33,817 bases of DNA from Candidatus Harrisonbacteria bacterium (GCA_023255625.1 JAHFLF010000001.1:568074-601890); one strand, 5' to 3'. Shown: positions 1 to 7,257, numbered from the stretch's first letter. Notes: generated by a model not told the origin, from the sequence alone. Numbers and translations are program-made.

Positions 1-2
1 TC

Positions 3-629
3 AATTCGTCAAAACGAACCAAGAAAGCGTTACTGGATGCATTTAAGGACGCGCTCAAAAAGCAACCGTTTGCAAAAGGTGAGTACGACGAATCACTAGC
101 AAAGGGAGAGAAGGCACTCTCGGGATATTTCAACCAGTACTATAAAACATGGGGTAAAAAAGTTTTGCCGGAGTTTAATATCCCTGGCGTGCAGCTGACG
201 AAGAATGTCGTTCTCAACGGTAAAATAGATCGTATTGATCTTCTACCAACTACTCACTACCAACTGCACACTCTCCCCGTGAATGTCGTTGACTATAAAA
301 CCGGCAAACCGAAAAGCCGCGCCGAGCTGGAGGGTAAAACAAAAGATGCGAACGGGAACTATCGCCGCCAACTTGTATTCTATTCATTGCTACTTTCTTT
401 ATATAAGAATGGTAAGTACAAGATGAAAACCGGCGAGATTGATTTTGTGGAGCCCGACGAAAAAGGCCGGTATCACAAAGAGCAGTTTGTGATTGATGCC
501 AAAGAGGTATCGCAGCTCCGCAAAGATATTGGAAGCGTTGCTGACGAGATTCTCAATTTGAAATTTTGGGAGAAAAAATGTGATGATAAAAATTGCCGCT
601 ATTGCGAGCTGCGGTCATTCATAGCTTAA
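3..629 (+). CDS. C-terminal part of a helicase/nuclease with PD-(D/E)XK domain (5' truncated by window)
   Basis: The reading frame is open from base 3 to the TAA at 627-629, so the gene begins before the window; 208 residues are visible. The visible part matches the nuclease domain found at the C terminus of UvrD/AddB-type helicases: GKIDRID near visible residues 73-79, VDYKTGK near 96-102 (Asp and Lys of the D-x-K core), then a basic Gln-containing helix (YRRQLVFY). The end carries closely spaced cysteines (C..KNCRYC), as in family members where Cys residues hold a 4Fe-4S cluster; only the C-terminal ones are visible here. In this family the domain degrades DNA behind the helicase during double-strand break processing. 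The helicase motor itself is outside the window, so its identity is inferred. The next gene starts 17 bp downstream. Confidence 0.72.
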   Translation, partial: NSSKRTKKALLDAFKDALKKQPFAKGEYDESLAKGEKALSGYFNQYYKTWGKKVLPEFNIPGVQLTKNVVLNGKIDRIDLLPTTHYQLHTLPVNVVDYKTGKPKSRAELEGKTKDANGNYRRQLVFYSLLLSLYKNGKYKMKTGEIDFVEPDEKGRYHKEQFVIDAKEVSQLRKDIGSVADEILNLKFWEKKCDDKNCRYCELRSFIA

Positions 630-645
630 TGAATTCATAGTTGCT

Positions 646-1380
646 ATGATCAAAGATCAAAAATACGCCGCGTTGGTTGTAGAGGCGCAGCAGGATCCAA
701 ATATTCTGGGACTTATTCTTGCTGGCGGCCGGGGCAAGGGGCAGTTTACGGAGCAGTCAGATTATGATGTTGAGCTCATCGCCACTGATACGGCTGCGGC
801 AAAGGGAAAGTATAAAAAGTACGAGGAAAAAGACATTATTGATTCTATTAATCCAATGACCCTAGATGAGTTTCGCGCGCACGCAGCGTGGGGAGGCCCG
901 GAGCAATGGAATCGTTATACATTTGCTCATAACAAAGCAGTTTTTGATAAGGCGGGGGAGCTACAGAAGATTATTGATGAAAAAGGAGTCATCCCGCCGG
1001 GGAAAGAGCGGGAGCTTGTTGAGAATAATATCGGCGGATATATGAATTTGGTTTATCGCGCAATCAAAAATTTTCGCGATGGTAATGCGTTATCTGCGCG
1101 CCTTGATGGCTGTGAGTCGCTGCCATGGCTCCTGACCGCGCTTTTTGGTTCAGAAAATCGTATTCGTCCGTACAATAAATTTTTGCGCTGGGAGTTAGAA
1201 AAGTATCCGATTGCTGATTTGCCGTTTACGACCGATGAGTTTTTGAAAAAGATTGAGTTGATTATCGCGACCGGCAATATTGCAGTTCAAAAGGAGGTAT
1301 TTAAAAAATGTATTCAATTTTTCTGCAATAAAGGATTTGTAAAAACAGTAAATTCGTGGGAGGGGTATAAGTTTGAATAG
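646..1380 (+). CDS. Nucleotidyltransferase-fold protein, aminoglycoside adenylyltransferase-like
   Basis: A 244-residue protein with a probable NTP_transf_2 (polymerase beta-like) domain at its N terminus: a Gly-rich turn GGRGKGQ at about residues 27-33, followed by SDYDVEL at about 38-44, which supplies the paired metal-binding aspartates. The rest is helical and shows no domain I can name. Family members transfer an AMP moiety to small molecules such as aminoglycosides or lincosamides, or to proteins; the substrate cannot be read from the sequence. The first glycine motif is GGRG rather than the common GS, so activity is likely but not certain. It ends 8 bp inside a possible longer start of the next gene and lies upstream of a synthase-like gene, a kinase, a repressor and an exporter, which would fit a small-molecule modification role. 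Confidence 0.62.
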   Translation: MIKDQKYAALVVEAQQDPNILGLILAGGRGKGQFTEQSDYDVELIATDTAAAKGKYKKYEEKDIIDSINPMTLDEFRAHAAWGGPEQWNRYTFAHNKAVFDKAGELQKIIDEKGVIPPGKERELVENNIGGYMNLVYRAIKNFRDGNALSARLDGCESLPWLLTALFGSENRIRPYNKFLRWELEKYPIADLPFTTDEFLKKIELIIATGNIAVQKEVFKKCIQFFCNKGFVKTVNSWEGYKFE

Positions 1381-1408
1381 TGCAAAGTTTTTCGGCCGGT
1401 GCTATCAT
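1380..1408 (+). promoter_or_regulatory. Candidate promoter giving a leaderless transcript
   Basis: GTGCAA at 1380-1385 and TATCAT at 1403-1408 are 17 bp apart. The -10 box ends 6 bases before ATG 1415, so transcription would begin at or within a base of the start codon. No SD-like purine tract precedes the ATG. The -35 is a weak match. Confidence 0.4.
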
Positions 1409-1414
1409 CGAGAA

Positions 1415-2107
1415 ATGACAGAAAAGCAGACTATTTGGATGGGAATCGGCATATTTGAACGATTATATTCCGAAAAGAAAATTCAGGCATATTTTGCGCA
1501 TCTAGATAAACTGCCTAATAAAAAGGTTTTTATTTTGGCGGATGAAATTACCGGAACGAATAATTTTGTGTTGTCTGGTAAGAAATTTGATCGAATTAAA
1601 GATGCCGCGCTTTTAGAAAAGCAGCAGGTTCGGGCGCGGGAGAAGTTTGCGCCGAAGCATGCGTTTATTCAGTCGCTCATCAAGCAATCAAAAAATCCGG
1701 CAAAGTGGGATGTGCAGTATTGGGAGTTTTTGAGTAAATCCCCCGAGTATCGGGTCTTGCTTGATAACTTGCGCGATAGCATTGAGCGATTTGAGAATCA
1801 TTTTCTTAAGAAAGAGGTTCTGAAAGTGACTATTTTCGGATTCGGCGAGCGATTACGGAAGAATTTTACCGCGAGCTTCGTTGACTTTGTGTTTGATAAG
1901 AATTTTTACCGGTATTTAGAAACATTGTCTGAATACACACTAGAAGAAGTCGCGGCTATTTTCTATTTGGCTAAGAAGGATTGGATTAAGGCCGGCCATG
2001 AAGAAGAAAAACCATTTGATGAGCTGTCAGAGATATTTTATCATCGGTTTAATGCTGATTTTTTGAAGCTGAATAAAAAGCCGGAATTTTATTATTTAGA
2101 TAATTAA
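1415..2107 (+). CDS. Putative cyclodipeptide synthase-like protein
   Basis: A 230-residue protein. From memory of the AlbC/CDPS family (a class Ic aminoacyl-tRNA-synthetase-like Rossmann fold that makes cyclic dipeptides from two aminoacyl-tRNAs), the order of segments agrees: an N-terminal strand and turn (MGIGIFERLYS), a strand KKVFILADE, a long basic helix, a SPEYR motif at about residue 108 (TPEYR in AlbC), and a late FYL where AlbC has its catalytic Tyr202. The position of the catalytic serine (GISAGNS in AlbC) is Gly here and the Tyr178/Glu182 pair is not clearly conserved, so this may be a divergent or inactive member. I chose ATG 1415 over the upstream ATG 1373 because the latter overlaps the previous gene and a -10-like TATCAT lies at 1403-1408. 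The identification rests on pattern memory, not on a search. Confidence 0.45.
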   Translation: MTEKQTIWMGIGIFERLYSEKKIQAYFAHLDKLPNKKVFILADEITGTNNFVLSGKKFDRIKDAALLEKQQVRAREKFAPKHAFIQSLIKQSKNPAKWDVQYWEFLSKSPEYRVLLDNLRDSIERFENHFLKKEVLKVTIFGFGERLRKNFTASFVDFVFDKNFYRYLETLSEYTLEEVAAIFYLAKKDWIKAGHEEEKPFDELSEIFYHRFNADFLKLNKKPEFYYLDN

Positions 2108-2111
2108 TTAT

Positions 2112-2669
2112 ATGAATTTGGTAATCATTTTTGGCCCGCCGGCTGTTGGCAAAATGACCGTTGCGCAGGAGCTGGCGAAAATCACCGACATCAAGGTGTT
2201 TCATAACCACATGACGATTGACCTCCTGACCAAATTTTTTGAATTTGGCAGCGAGCCGTTTGCGCGGCTCACGAAGCAGTTTCGCCACAGCATGATTGAA
2301 GAGGCGGCGAAAAATAAAGTGAATCTAGCTTTTTCGGTTGCGTGGGATTTTAGTGTGCCAGGCGATACTGATGAGATGCGGCAGATTAAGACGAAGGTTG
2401 AAGGGCACGGCGGCACCGTGTATTTTGTTGAACTTGAGGCGCCGCTTGAGGTGCGGCTTGTGCGCAATAAAAGTGAGAATCGCTTGAAGCATAAAGATCC
2501 GCACAATGTGCAGGCGATTGAGAAAAATATTGTAGAGTGGGAGACAAAATACCAGCTAAATAGCACGCTCGGACAGTTTCCATTTCCGGAGCGGTATCTG
2601 CGCATAAATATTGAGCATTTATCCGCAGCCGACGCTGCTCATCAAATTAAATCCATTTTCTCTCTATGA
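2112..2669 (+). CDS. P-loop kinase (shikimate/gluconate kinase-like AAA family)
   Basis: A 185-residue protein starting MNLVIIFGPPAVGKMT: a Walker A P-loop at about residues 8-16 directly after the first beta strand, typical of small nucleoside, shikimate or gluconate kinase-like ATPases. A later basic segment (VRLVRNKSENRLKHKDP, about 115-131) resembles the mobile lid that closes over ATP. It lacks the signatures that would name a substrate. The gene starts 4 bp after the previous stop, so the two are probably co-transcribed, and its stop at 2667-2669 is next to the first ArsR-type palindrome. Chloramphenicol-type phosphotransferases and uncharacterised kinases have the same build; the substrate is unknown. 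Confidence 0.62.
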   Translation: MNLVIIFGPPAVGKMTVAQELAKITDIKVFHNHMTIDLLTKFFEFGSEPFARLTKQFRHSMIEEAAKNKVNLAFSVAWDFSVPGDTDEMRQIKTKVEGHGGTVYFVELEAPLEVRLVRNKSENRLKHKDPHNVQAIEKNIVEWETKYQLNSTLGQFPFPERYLRINIEHLSAADAAHQIKSIFSL

Positions 2670-2673
2670 CCTT

Positions 2674-2701
2674 ACTTTACAATTTAACCGAATTGTAAAG
2701 T
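2674..2701. promoter_or_regulatory. 28-bp palindrome, candidate ArsR-family operator (copy 1)
   Basis: Perfect inverted repeat: ACTTTACAATT, six bases TAACCG, then AATTGTAAAGT. It lies between the kinase and arsR-like genes, just upstream of an extended -10 element. The central six bases and both arms recur unchanged at 3013-3040, on the other side of the repressor gene. Confidence 0.75.
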
Positions 2702-2718
2702 GCTGCGGGAGGGGGGCA

Positions 2719-2727
2719 TGGTATACT
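2719..2727 (+). promoter_or_regulatory. Extended -10 promoter of the arsR-like gene
   Basis: TGGTATACT forms an extended -10 element 14 bases before ATG 2742. No good -35 is visible at normal spacing, as is usual for extended -10 promoters. The palindrome at 2674-2701 lies directly upstream, a position from which a bound repressor could block RNA polymerase. Confidence 0.55.
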
Positions 2728-2741
2728 AGTTCAATAATTTC

Positions 2742-3008
2742 ATGAAGCGATGGACTCAAATTTTTAAAGCACTCGCGAATATAAACCGACTGGCTATTCT
2801 GAAATTGCTTTCTGATAATACGGAGCGGCATGTTACTACCATTGCGTCGCATATTCATGTGACACTTGCCGGTACTTCCCGCCACCTGCGGATTTTGAGT
2901 AATTTATATATTCTTAATGAAATTGGTAAGGATGGCCATGTTTTTTATTCGTTGAATCCAAAAATGCCAGTTGATATTCGAAAGGTCGTTGATTTTTTTC
3001 TCAAATAA
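2742..3008 (+). CDS. ArsR-family winged-helix transcriptional repressor
   Basis: An 88-residue protein of the usual size for the minimal ArsR fold. The sequence follows the family order: an N-terminal helix (FKALANINRLAILKLL, residues 5-20), a helix-turn-helix (VTTIASHIHVTLAGTSRHLR, about 30-49), then a wing strand pair ending in GKDGHVFYSL (about 62-71). The typical metal-binding CVC motif of ArsR/SmtB is absent and there are no cysteines at all, so the signal is probably not a soft metal bound in the classic site. Identical palindromes flank the gene: one sits at its promoter, suggesting autoregulation, and one sits between it and the MFS transporter, suggesting that the transporter is the second target. 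Confidence 0.85.
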   Translation: MKRWTQIFKALANINRLAILKLLSDNTERHVTTIASHIHVTLAGTSRHLRILSNLYILNEIGKDGHVFYSLNPKMPVDIRKVVDFFLK

Positions 3009-3049
3009 TCTTACTTTACAATTTAACCGAATTGTAAAGTAAGATTATT
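3004..3049. promoter_or_regulatory. Extended 46-bp palindrome with the same operator core (copy 2)
   Basis: The core 3013-3040 repeats copy 1 exactly. Here the symmetry extends to 20-bp perfect arms (3004-3023 and 3030-3049) around the six bases TAACCG. It overlaps the arsR-like stop codon and ends 6 bp before the MFS start at 3056. It can act as a DNA operator; as RNA it would also form a very stable hairpin immediately before the transporter start codon. Confidence 0.75.
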
Positions 3050-3055
3050 GGCACC

Positions 3056-4291
3056 ATGGATAAGAGAAAGGTATTTCTTTGGTCGTTGTACGATTTTGCG
3101 AATTCTATTCCGAATGTTGTGTTCTTTTTGTATTTTTCGCAGTGGTTAGTCATTGAGCACGGGGTCAGCGACTTTTGGTACAACATGATCTTCTTCGGCT
3201 CCTCGGTTTTACTTTTGTTCAGTACCCCGATTGCCGGTATCCTTGCCGACCATATTAATGTGCGGAAGCCGTTTATTTTCTGGTCTAGTATTGTACAGAT
3301 TTTTGCGCTTGGCATCGCCGCCGTTATCGCGATGTTTGCGGAGTCTTCAAGTGCCGTGCTTTATTCCGCCATTGCGTATCTCATCGGTATTTATGCGTAT
3401 CAATTTTCGCTCGTGTTTTATGACGCACTCCTACCTGATATCGCGCCGCCCGAGAAACAGGGGTTTGCCTCGGGCATTGGCCAGTTCGCGAATTGGTTTG
3501 GCCAGGTCATTGGTATTTTTGCCGTTGTCGCCTTTGCCTCCGGCGCCTGGGTTCTTTTTGGAACCCCGGGGCGGACGCAGACGCTCTTGCCATCAGTTAT
3601 TTTGATGCTTATTTTCGCATTGCCGCTCATGCTCTGGTATCGCGAGAAAACTGTGCGCCGACCCAAAACCATCAAGCTTACGCGGGAGTACCGCGGTATT
3701 ATCGCCCGCTTTAAAGAGCTGATTAAAATTCCTGGAGTGGGGAGATACCTACTTGCTTTTTTCTTATTTAACGATGCACTTTTGACCTCTGCTAATAATT
3801 TTCCAATTTATCTTGAGCAGGTATTCCATGTGAGCGATTTATTTAAGTCATTGCTTCTTGTGGGAATTTTACTTACCTCGGCGCTGGGCGGTGGACTTGG
3901 CGGATGGATCGCCGACAAGGTTGGGCTTAAAAAAACATTACTTTTTATCCTTGGCTGCTGGATCTCCATTTTTCCGATTCTTGCTGCAACAACGAATATT
4001 ATTTGGTTTTCAGTATTTGTGATTATTATGGGATTTTTGTATGGTGCGACCTGGGCAGTCTGCCGTGCCGTCATGGCGGCGCTTGTGCCAAATGAGCAAC
4101 TTAATCATGCCTTTAGTTATTATGCGCTTGCCGAACGCTTCTCAACATTTATGAGTCCGCTGAGTTGGGGAATTATTGTCACCGTCTTTGCCTATGCCGG
4201 CGCCGTACGATATCAACTCGCGATGCTCGTGCTGACAATTTTCATCGTTGTTGGGTATTTGATTGTCAGAAAGATTCCAATCGTGCGATAA
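3056..4291 (+). CDS. MFS transporter, UMF1/Atg22-like family
   Basis: A 411-residue polytopic membrane protein with about twelve hydrophobic segments. The N-terminal YDFANS (residues 12-17) and the FYDALLPDIAPPEKQG stretch around 121-136 resemble the signatures of the UMF1 family (YDWANSAF and FYNALLPEIA in relatives), a branch of major facilitator transporters related to yeast Atg22. An MFS-type cytoplasmic loop GGWIADKVGLKK occurs near residues 281-292. Substrates of bacterial members are mostly unknown; export or uptake of small solutes is expected. Its position right after an ArsR-type repressor, with an operator-like palindrome 6 bp before its start, suggests that its expression is controlled by that repressor. 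Confidence 0.82.
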   Translation: MDKRKVFLWSLYDFANSIPNVVFFLYFSQWLVIEHGVSDFWYNMIFFGSSVLLLFSTPIAGILADHINVRKPFIFWSSIVQIFALGIAAVIAMFAESSSAVLYSAIAYLIGIYAYQFSLVFYDALLPDIAPPEKQGFASGIGQFANWFGQVIGIFAVVAFASGAWVLFGTPGRTQTLLPSVILMLIFALPLMLWYREKTVRRPKTIKLTREYRGIIARFKELIKIPGVGRYLLAFFLFNDALLTSANNFPIYLEQVFHVSDLFKSLLLVGILLTSALGGGLGGWIADKVGLKKTLLFILGCWISIFPILAATTNIIWFSVFVIIMGFLYGATWAVCRAVMAALVPNEQLNHAFSYYALAERFSTFMSPLSWGIIVTVFAYAGAVRYQLAMLVLTIFIVVGYLIVRKIPIVR

Positions 4292-4364
4292 ATTTTGACT
4301 ATGGTGGGTTAGGTGTGGCAGGGTAATGGCACGGCACAAACACCCGCAAGGGAGAGGAGGACGG

Positions 4365-5261
4365 ATGCCGCGTCTTGCATATATCATGTATTCGGCCCTC
4401 AAGAGCGGGGCCATGTCTGCGGTTCAGACCGGCGAGTTGTGCCGGAGCGGGCTTGCCGGCAGTCACGATCTTGCGATCCTGCGCCGCGACGGGCAGATGC
4501 TCACGCAGCGGGAGTGCCCGCGGTTGGCGCTGCTTCATTCTGCGTGCCAGCTCGGCGCGCGAGTCATCTCTGTGGATCTGGTTCTTCCATCCACGCAGAG
4601 CTTTACCGCTGACTTCAGGAGGGCGGAGCTGGCGGGCGTGGAGGGTATCTTCAACGGCGATCAAATCCCGTGTCTTGATGCGGGAGATCGAGCGGCTGCA
4701 TTCGTGACTGCTTTCGCCGGGGAGCCCTGCCGGCTGCTGATTCGTGACTACGCGCGTGATCGTCAGACGAAGTGGACTCACGCGGAGGTCAAGTCGTCGA
4801 TTGCCTGCCAGGATGGTTGGCCGTTCACGATCGTTTCGGTGGAGTCGCTCCGCGCCGTCGCCACCGCCGCAGGGCTCAAGGATGTAGAGCTGCTCGCGCT
4901 CATCAAGCGGATTCGCCCGACGCTCGTGGTGGACGGTATCGACGCATTCGAGGAGGACACCTGGAAGCGTATCCGCATCAAGACGGTCCGCGGCGATTGG
5001 ATCACGCTTGTCGTGATCAAGCGTCGCGGTCGGTGCGAGCTCCCGAATGTCAACCCGACTACAGGTGCGGTGGACTGGGTGCAGTCCAGTCGGCTCGTGA
5101 AAGTGCTCGTCGAGAGGATGGAGCGTCTGCTTCCGGAGTATCCCGGCAATCTGGGGTCGCATCGCATCGCGGCTCTGGCGATCGCACTCGGGCTGCAGGA
5201 TCCGCAGGCCCGGGGCACGGTCGCTCTCGGCGCGGGAATTGAGGTCTTGGATCATTGGTAG
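4365..5261 (+). CDS. MOSC domain protein (GC-rich cassette 1)
   Basis: A 298-residue protein. The N-terminal half resembles the MOSC beta-barrel domain (LAILRRDGQMLTQRECPRLA, about residues 35-54; relatives read DRxW...flTqRexPrlAl). The second half resembles the MOSC core: RIRPTLVVDGIDAFEEDTWK at about 182-201 and RGRCELPNVNPTTG at about 222-235, where the conserved cysteine is kept. MOSC proteins (mARC, YiiM, MoCo sulfurase C terminus) bind molybdenum cofactor or move sulfur. I chose ATG 4365 because AGGAGG at 4355-4360 precedes it; an in-frame ATG at 4326 has no SD. The gene is strikingly GC-rich with GC-ending codons, unlike its neighbours, which suggests transfer or a special expression class. 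No molybdenum cofactor genes are visible nearby. Confidence 0.72.
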   Translation: MPRLAYIMYSALKSGAMSAVQTGELCRSGLAGSHDLAILRRDGQMLTQRECPRLALLHSACQLGARVISVDLVLPSTQSFTADFRRAELAGVEGIFNGDQIPCLDAGDRAAAFVTAFAGEPCRLLIRDYARDRQTKWTHAEVKSSIACQDGWPFTIVSVESLRAVATAAGLKDVELLALIKRIRPTLVVDGIDAFEEDTWKRIRIKTVRGDWITLVVIKRRGRCELPNVNPTTGAVDWVQSSRLVKVLVERMERLLPEYPGNLGSHRIAALAIALGLQDPQARGTVALGAGIEVLDHW

Positions 5262-5265
5262 CACG

Positions 5266-5290
5266 GCGGGTCCCCACGGGGACCCGCTTC
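5266..5290 (+). terminator. GC hairpin terminator of cassette 1
   Basis: GCGGGTCCCC at 5266-5275 pairs with GGGGACCCGC at 5278-5287, followed by TTCAAATTTTT. It sits 4 bp after the MOSC stop codon. Confidence 0.8.
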
Positions 5291-5302
5291 AAATTTTTGG
5301 AG

Positions 5303-5308
5303 TATACT
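5303..5308 (+). promoter_or_regulatory. -10 box upstream of dinB
   Basis: TATACT, 15 bases before ATG 5324. It follows the cassette terminator directly, so dinB appears to have its own promoter with a leader of under ten bases. No LexA-type box is recognisable near it. Confidence 0.5.
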
Positions 5309-5323
5309 AATAATTCTTAATCT

Positions 5324-6418
5324 ATGAGTAGAGTTGTTCTTCATATAGACATGGATGCGTTTTTTGCCTCAGTTGAGGAGCGGGATCATCCGCGGATTAA
5401 GGGCATGCCAATTGTAGTTGGCGCAGATCCGGCGAACGGGAAGGGGCGCGGCGTTGTCTCAACTGCAAATTATGCGGCGCGAAAGTATGGCATTAAAAGT
5501 GCGCTGCCGATTAGCCGTGCCTGGGAATTGAGTCAGCAGGCAAAAAAGGCCGGACGGCCGGAGGTAGTTTTCTTTGAGCCGAATATAAAAAAGTATTCCG
5601 CGATTTCACACGAAATTTTTACTTATATCGGTACGCTAGGCGATGCCATGGAGCCGGCGAGTATTGATGAGTGTTATCTGGAAATAATAGACACAAGTGG
5701 CACGAGTAAACAAGTAGGCAAGTGGGAGGATGCAGAGAAGATTGCGCGCGAGATACAAGATAAAGTTCAAAAAGATTTTCAGTTGAGTTGTTCAATTGGC
5801 ATTGGGCCTAATAAATTAATCGCGAAGATTGCGGCTGGTCGGCAGAAGCCGCACGGGCTGACTGTTGTCCGCGAAGCAGTTCAGGAATTTTTAGATCCGC
5901 TCTCTGTGCGTGAGCTACGCGGGATTGGGCCGAAGACGGGTGCCGGGCTTCAAGAGATTGGGGTAGAGACTGTGAAACAGTTGCGGCAAAAGACAAAGGG
6001 CGATTTAATTGCTCATTTTGGTGTAAAGCACGGCGAGTCAATGTATAAGCAGGCGCGCGGCATTGATGATTCACCCCTTGAAACAAGTCGCGAGCAAAAA
6101 AGCAGCGGTAGTGAAACGACCTTTGATAAAGATACGCTAGATCCCTCGGAGATACTCGGGACGTTTCGCGCGCTCTCCGAAGAAGTTGCGAAGCAACTTA
6201 AAAAGAGCGCGAAACGGTTTAAAACAGTGAGCATTGTTGTGCGTTTTTCTGATTTTCAAACGCAGACCCGCTCGCATACACTGGAAGAGACAAGTGATGA
6301 GAAAACCGTTTTAGAAACAGAGGCGCTGAAGCTACTACTGCCATTTTTAGACAGTCGCGAAAATCCGAAACATAAAAAAATTCGACTGGTAGGGGTGCGG
6401 GCGGAAAAATTAGAATAG
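5324..6418 (+). CDS. dinB: DNA polymerase IV (Y-family translesion polymerase)
   Basis: A 364-residue protein of the usual DinB length. Palm motifs carry the three catalytic acids: HIDMDAFFASVE (Asp9, with Phe14 in the steric-gate position) and ASIDECYLE (Asp115, Glu116). Thumb helix-hairpin-helix motifs (ELRGIGPKTGAGLQEIG, about 191-207) follow, and the C-terminal little-finger domain ends near RLVGVRAEKLE. A clear beta-clamp binding tail is not seen. It copies past damaged template bases during DNA repair. SIDECYLE replaces the more common SLDEAYLD, which is within family variation. A short -10 region lies upstream and a 28-bp palindrome lies 7 bp after the stop. Confidence 0.95.
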   Translation: MSRVVLHIDMDAFFASVEERDHPRIKGMPIVVGADPANGKGRGVVSTANYAARKYGIKSALPISRAWELSQQAKKAGRPEVVFFEPNIKKYSAISHEIFTYIGTLGDAMEPASIDECYLEIIDTSGTSKQVGKWEDAEKIAREIQDKVQKDFQLSCSIGIGPNKLIAKIAAGRQKPHGLTVVREAVQEFLDPLSVRELRGIGPKTGAGLQEIGVETVKQLRQKTKGDLIAHFGVKHGESMYKQARGIDDSPLETSREQKSSGSETTFDKDTLDPSEILGTFRALSEEVAKQLKKSAKRFKTVSIVVRFSDFQTQTRSHTLEETSDEKTVLETEALKLLLPFLDSRENPKHKKIRLVGVRAEKLE

Positions 6419-6424
6419 AATTCT

Positions 6425-6452
6425 ACTTAACAATTCTGACTAATTGTTAAGT
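6425..6452. promoter_or_regulatory. 28-bp palindrome related to the ArsR-type operator (copy 3)
   Basis: ACTTAACAATT, six bases CTGACT, then AATTGTTAAGT: 11-bp arms and a 6-bp centre like copies 1 and 2, with one symmetric change per arm (T to A). It lies between the convergent ends of dinB and the cassette 2 gene. It has no T-run, so it is a poor terminator; an operator or a dispersed repeat are both possible. Confidence 0.6.
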
Positions 6453-6471
6453 GAGGATTTTGAAAATGATT

Positions 6472-6501
6472 CCGCGCGGCGCTCTTGCGAGCGCCGCGCG
6501 G
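6472..6501 (-). terminator. GC hairpin terminator of cassette 2
   Basis: A perfect 13-bp stem: CCGCGCGGCGCTC at 6472-6484 and GAGCGCCGCGCGG at 6489-6501 with loop TTGC. In the minus direction it is followed by AATCATTTTC. It ends 17 bp beyond the stop of the minus-strand gene. Confidence 0.8.
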
Positions 6502-6518
6502 AGGTGCGGCTGCTGATT

Positions 6519-7211
6519 CTACATCATCTTCTCGAACTCGCCCACGAGCATCCTGAACCGCTGCGGCACATTTAGGCGATTGAGCAGGCGATGCGAGAGC
6601 TTCTCTACGAAGACTTGGCCGACACGGTTGCGCCGCTCGTTCTCTCGGCTGACGATCTCGCGGGCCAGCTCGTAGAGCATAATGATCCGTGCAGCGGAGT
6701 GGAGACCCTCCTCTGTATATTCCACGAACCCCTTGATGGCGGCGTCCATGGCTCTGGCGCCCTCTTCCTCTTCTTGCCAATTCGCCGAGTCGTTTGGCGC
6801 GTAGATCAGTGACAAGATGAGCGCCTTGAGGTCATCTTCACAGAAGGTTACTGCACCATACGACCGGCGGTAGGCGATCATGAGACCGATCAGCACACCG
6901 GCCACGCCGCCATGCTTGAGGTGATTCACCCGGTTCATGCAGCCGCGCAGGACGGGGTTGCCCTTGGTTGGGTGCATCACTGACTGCATGAGCGCCGTCG
7001 CGATCCGGGACTTTGCGGCAAACTCTCCGGACTGTTTGGCCATCTCGTCGATGACGATGTCCACCGCCTGCTCCGGCGAACTTGCTCTTCCCAGGTTTCC
7101 CAGCACGATCAGTTCGATGGGGGTGGAGAAAACGGTCTTCGCCCCCCGGCCGCCCTCTTGCGTGTGAAGCAGGTTCATGTACCCCAGGAAGTCGTCGACA
7201 ATGCTCGACAT
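6519..7211 (-). CDS. Unrecognised alpha-helical protein (GC-rich cassette 2)
   Basis: I do not recognise this 230-residue protein. It starts MSSIVDDFLGYMNLLHTQ and appears almost wholly helical, with one Gly-rich hydrophobic stretch (GGVAGVLIGLMIAYRRSYG, about residues 101-119) that could be a buried helix or a single membrane helix, an acidic run WQEEEEGARAMD near 146-157, and a basic C-terminal half. Two cysteines are present, with no metal motif. The start is supported by AAAGGAG 7 bases upstream on the minus strand. Codons are GC-rich, unlike dinB and the nuclease on either side. It has its own terminator and a palindromic site in its upstream region, so it is a monocistronic unit. Confidence 0.7.
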   Translation of the reverse strand: MSSIVDDFLGYMNLLHTQEGGRGAKTVFSTPIELIVLGNLGRASSPEQAVDIVIDEMAKQSGEFAAKSRIATALMQSVMHPTKGNPVLRGCMNRVNHLKHGGVAGVLIGLMIAYRRSYGAVTFCEDDLKALILSLIYAPNDSANWQEEEEGARAMDAAIKGFVEYTEEGLHSAARIIMLYELAREIVSRENERRNRVGQVFVEKLSHRLLNRLNVPQRFRMLVGEFEKMM

Positions 7212-7257
7212 CAGCCGCTCCTTTCAGAGCTTGTGCCCATCGTTATCAGGGCGTGCC

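Noticed and set aside
2201-2605. A minus-strand frame inside the P-loop kinase gene
   Set aside because: It is Ser/Arg/Cys-rich shadow translation opposite a gene with a Walker A motif.
4299-5264. A 321-residue open frame on the minus strand opposite the MOSC gene
   Set aside because: It lies exactly antisense to a gene with clear MOSC motifs and an SD; its translation has skewed His/Arg/Pro composition and no motif. Long antisense frames are expected in GC-rich DNA.
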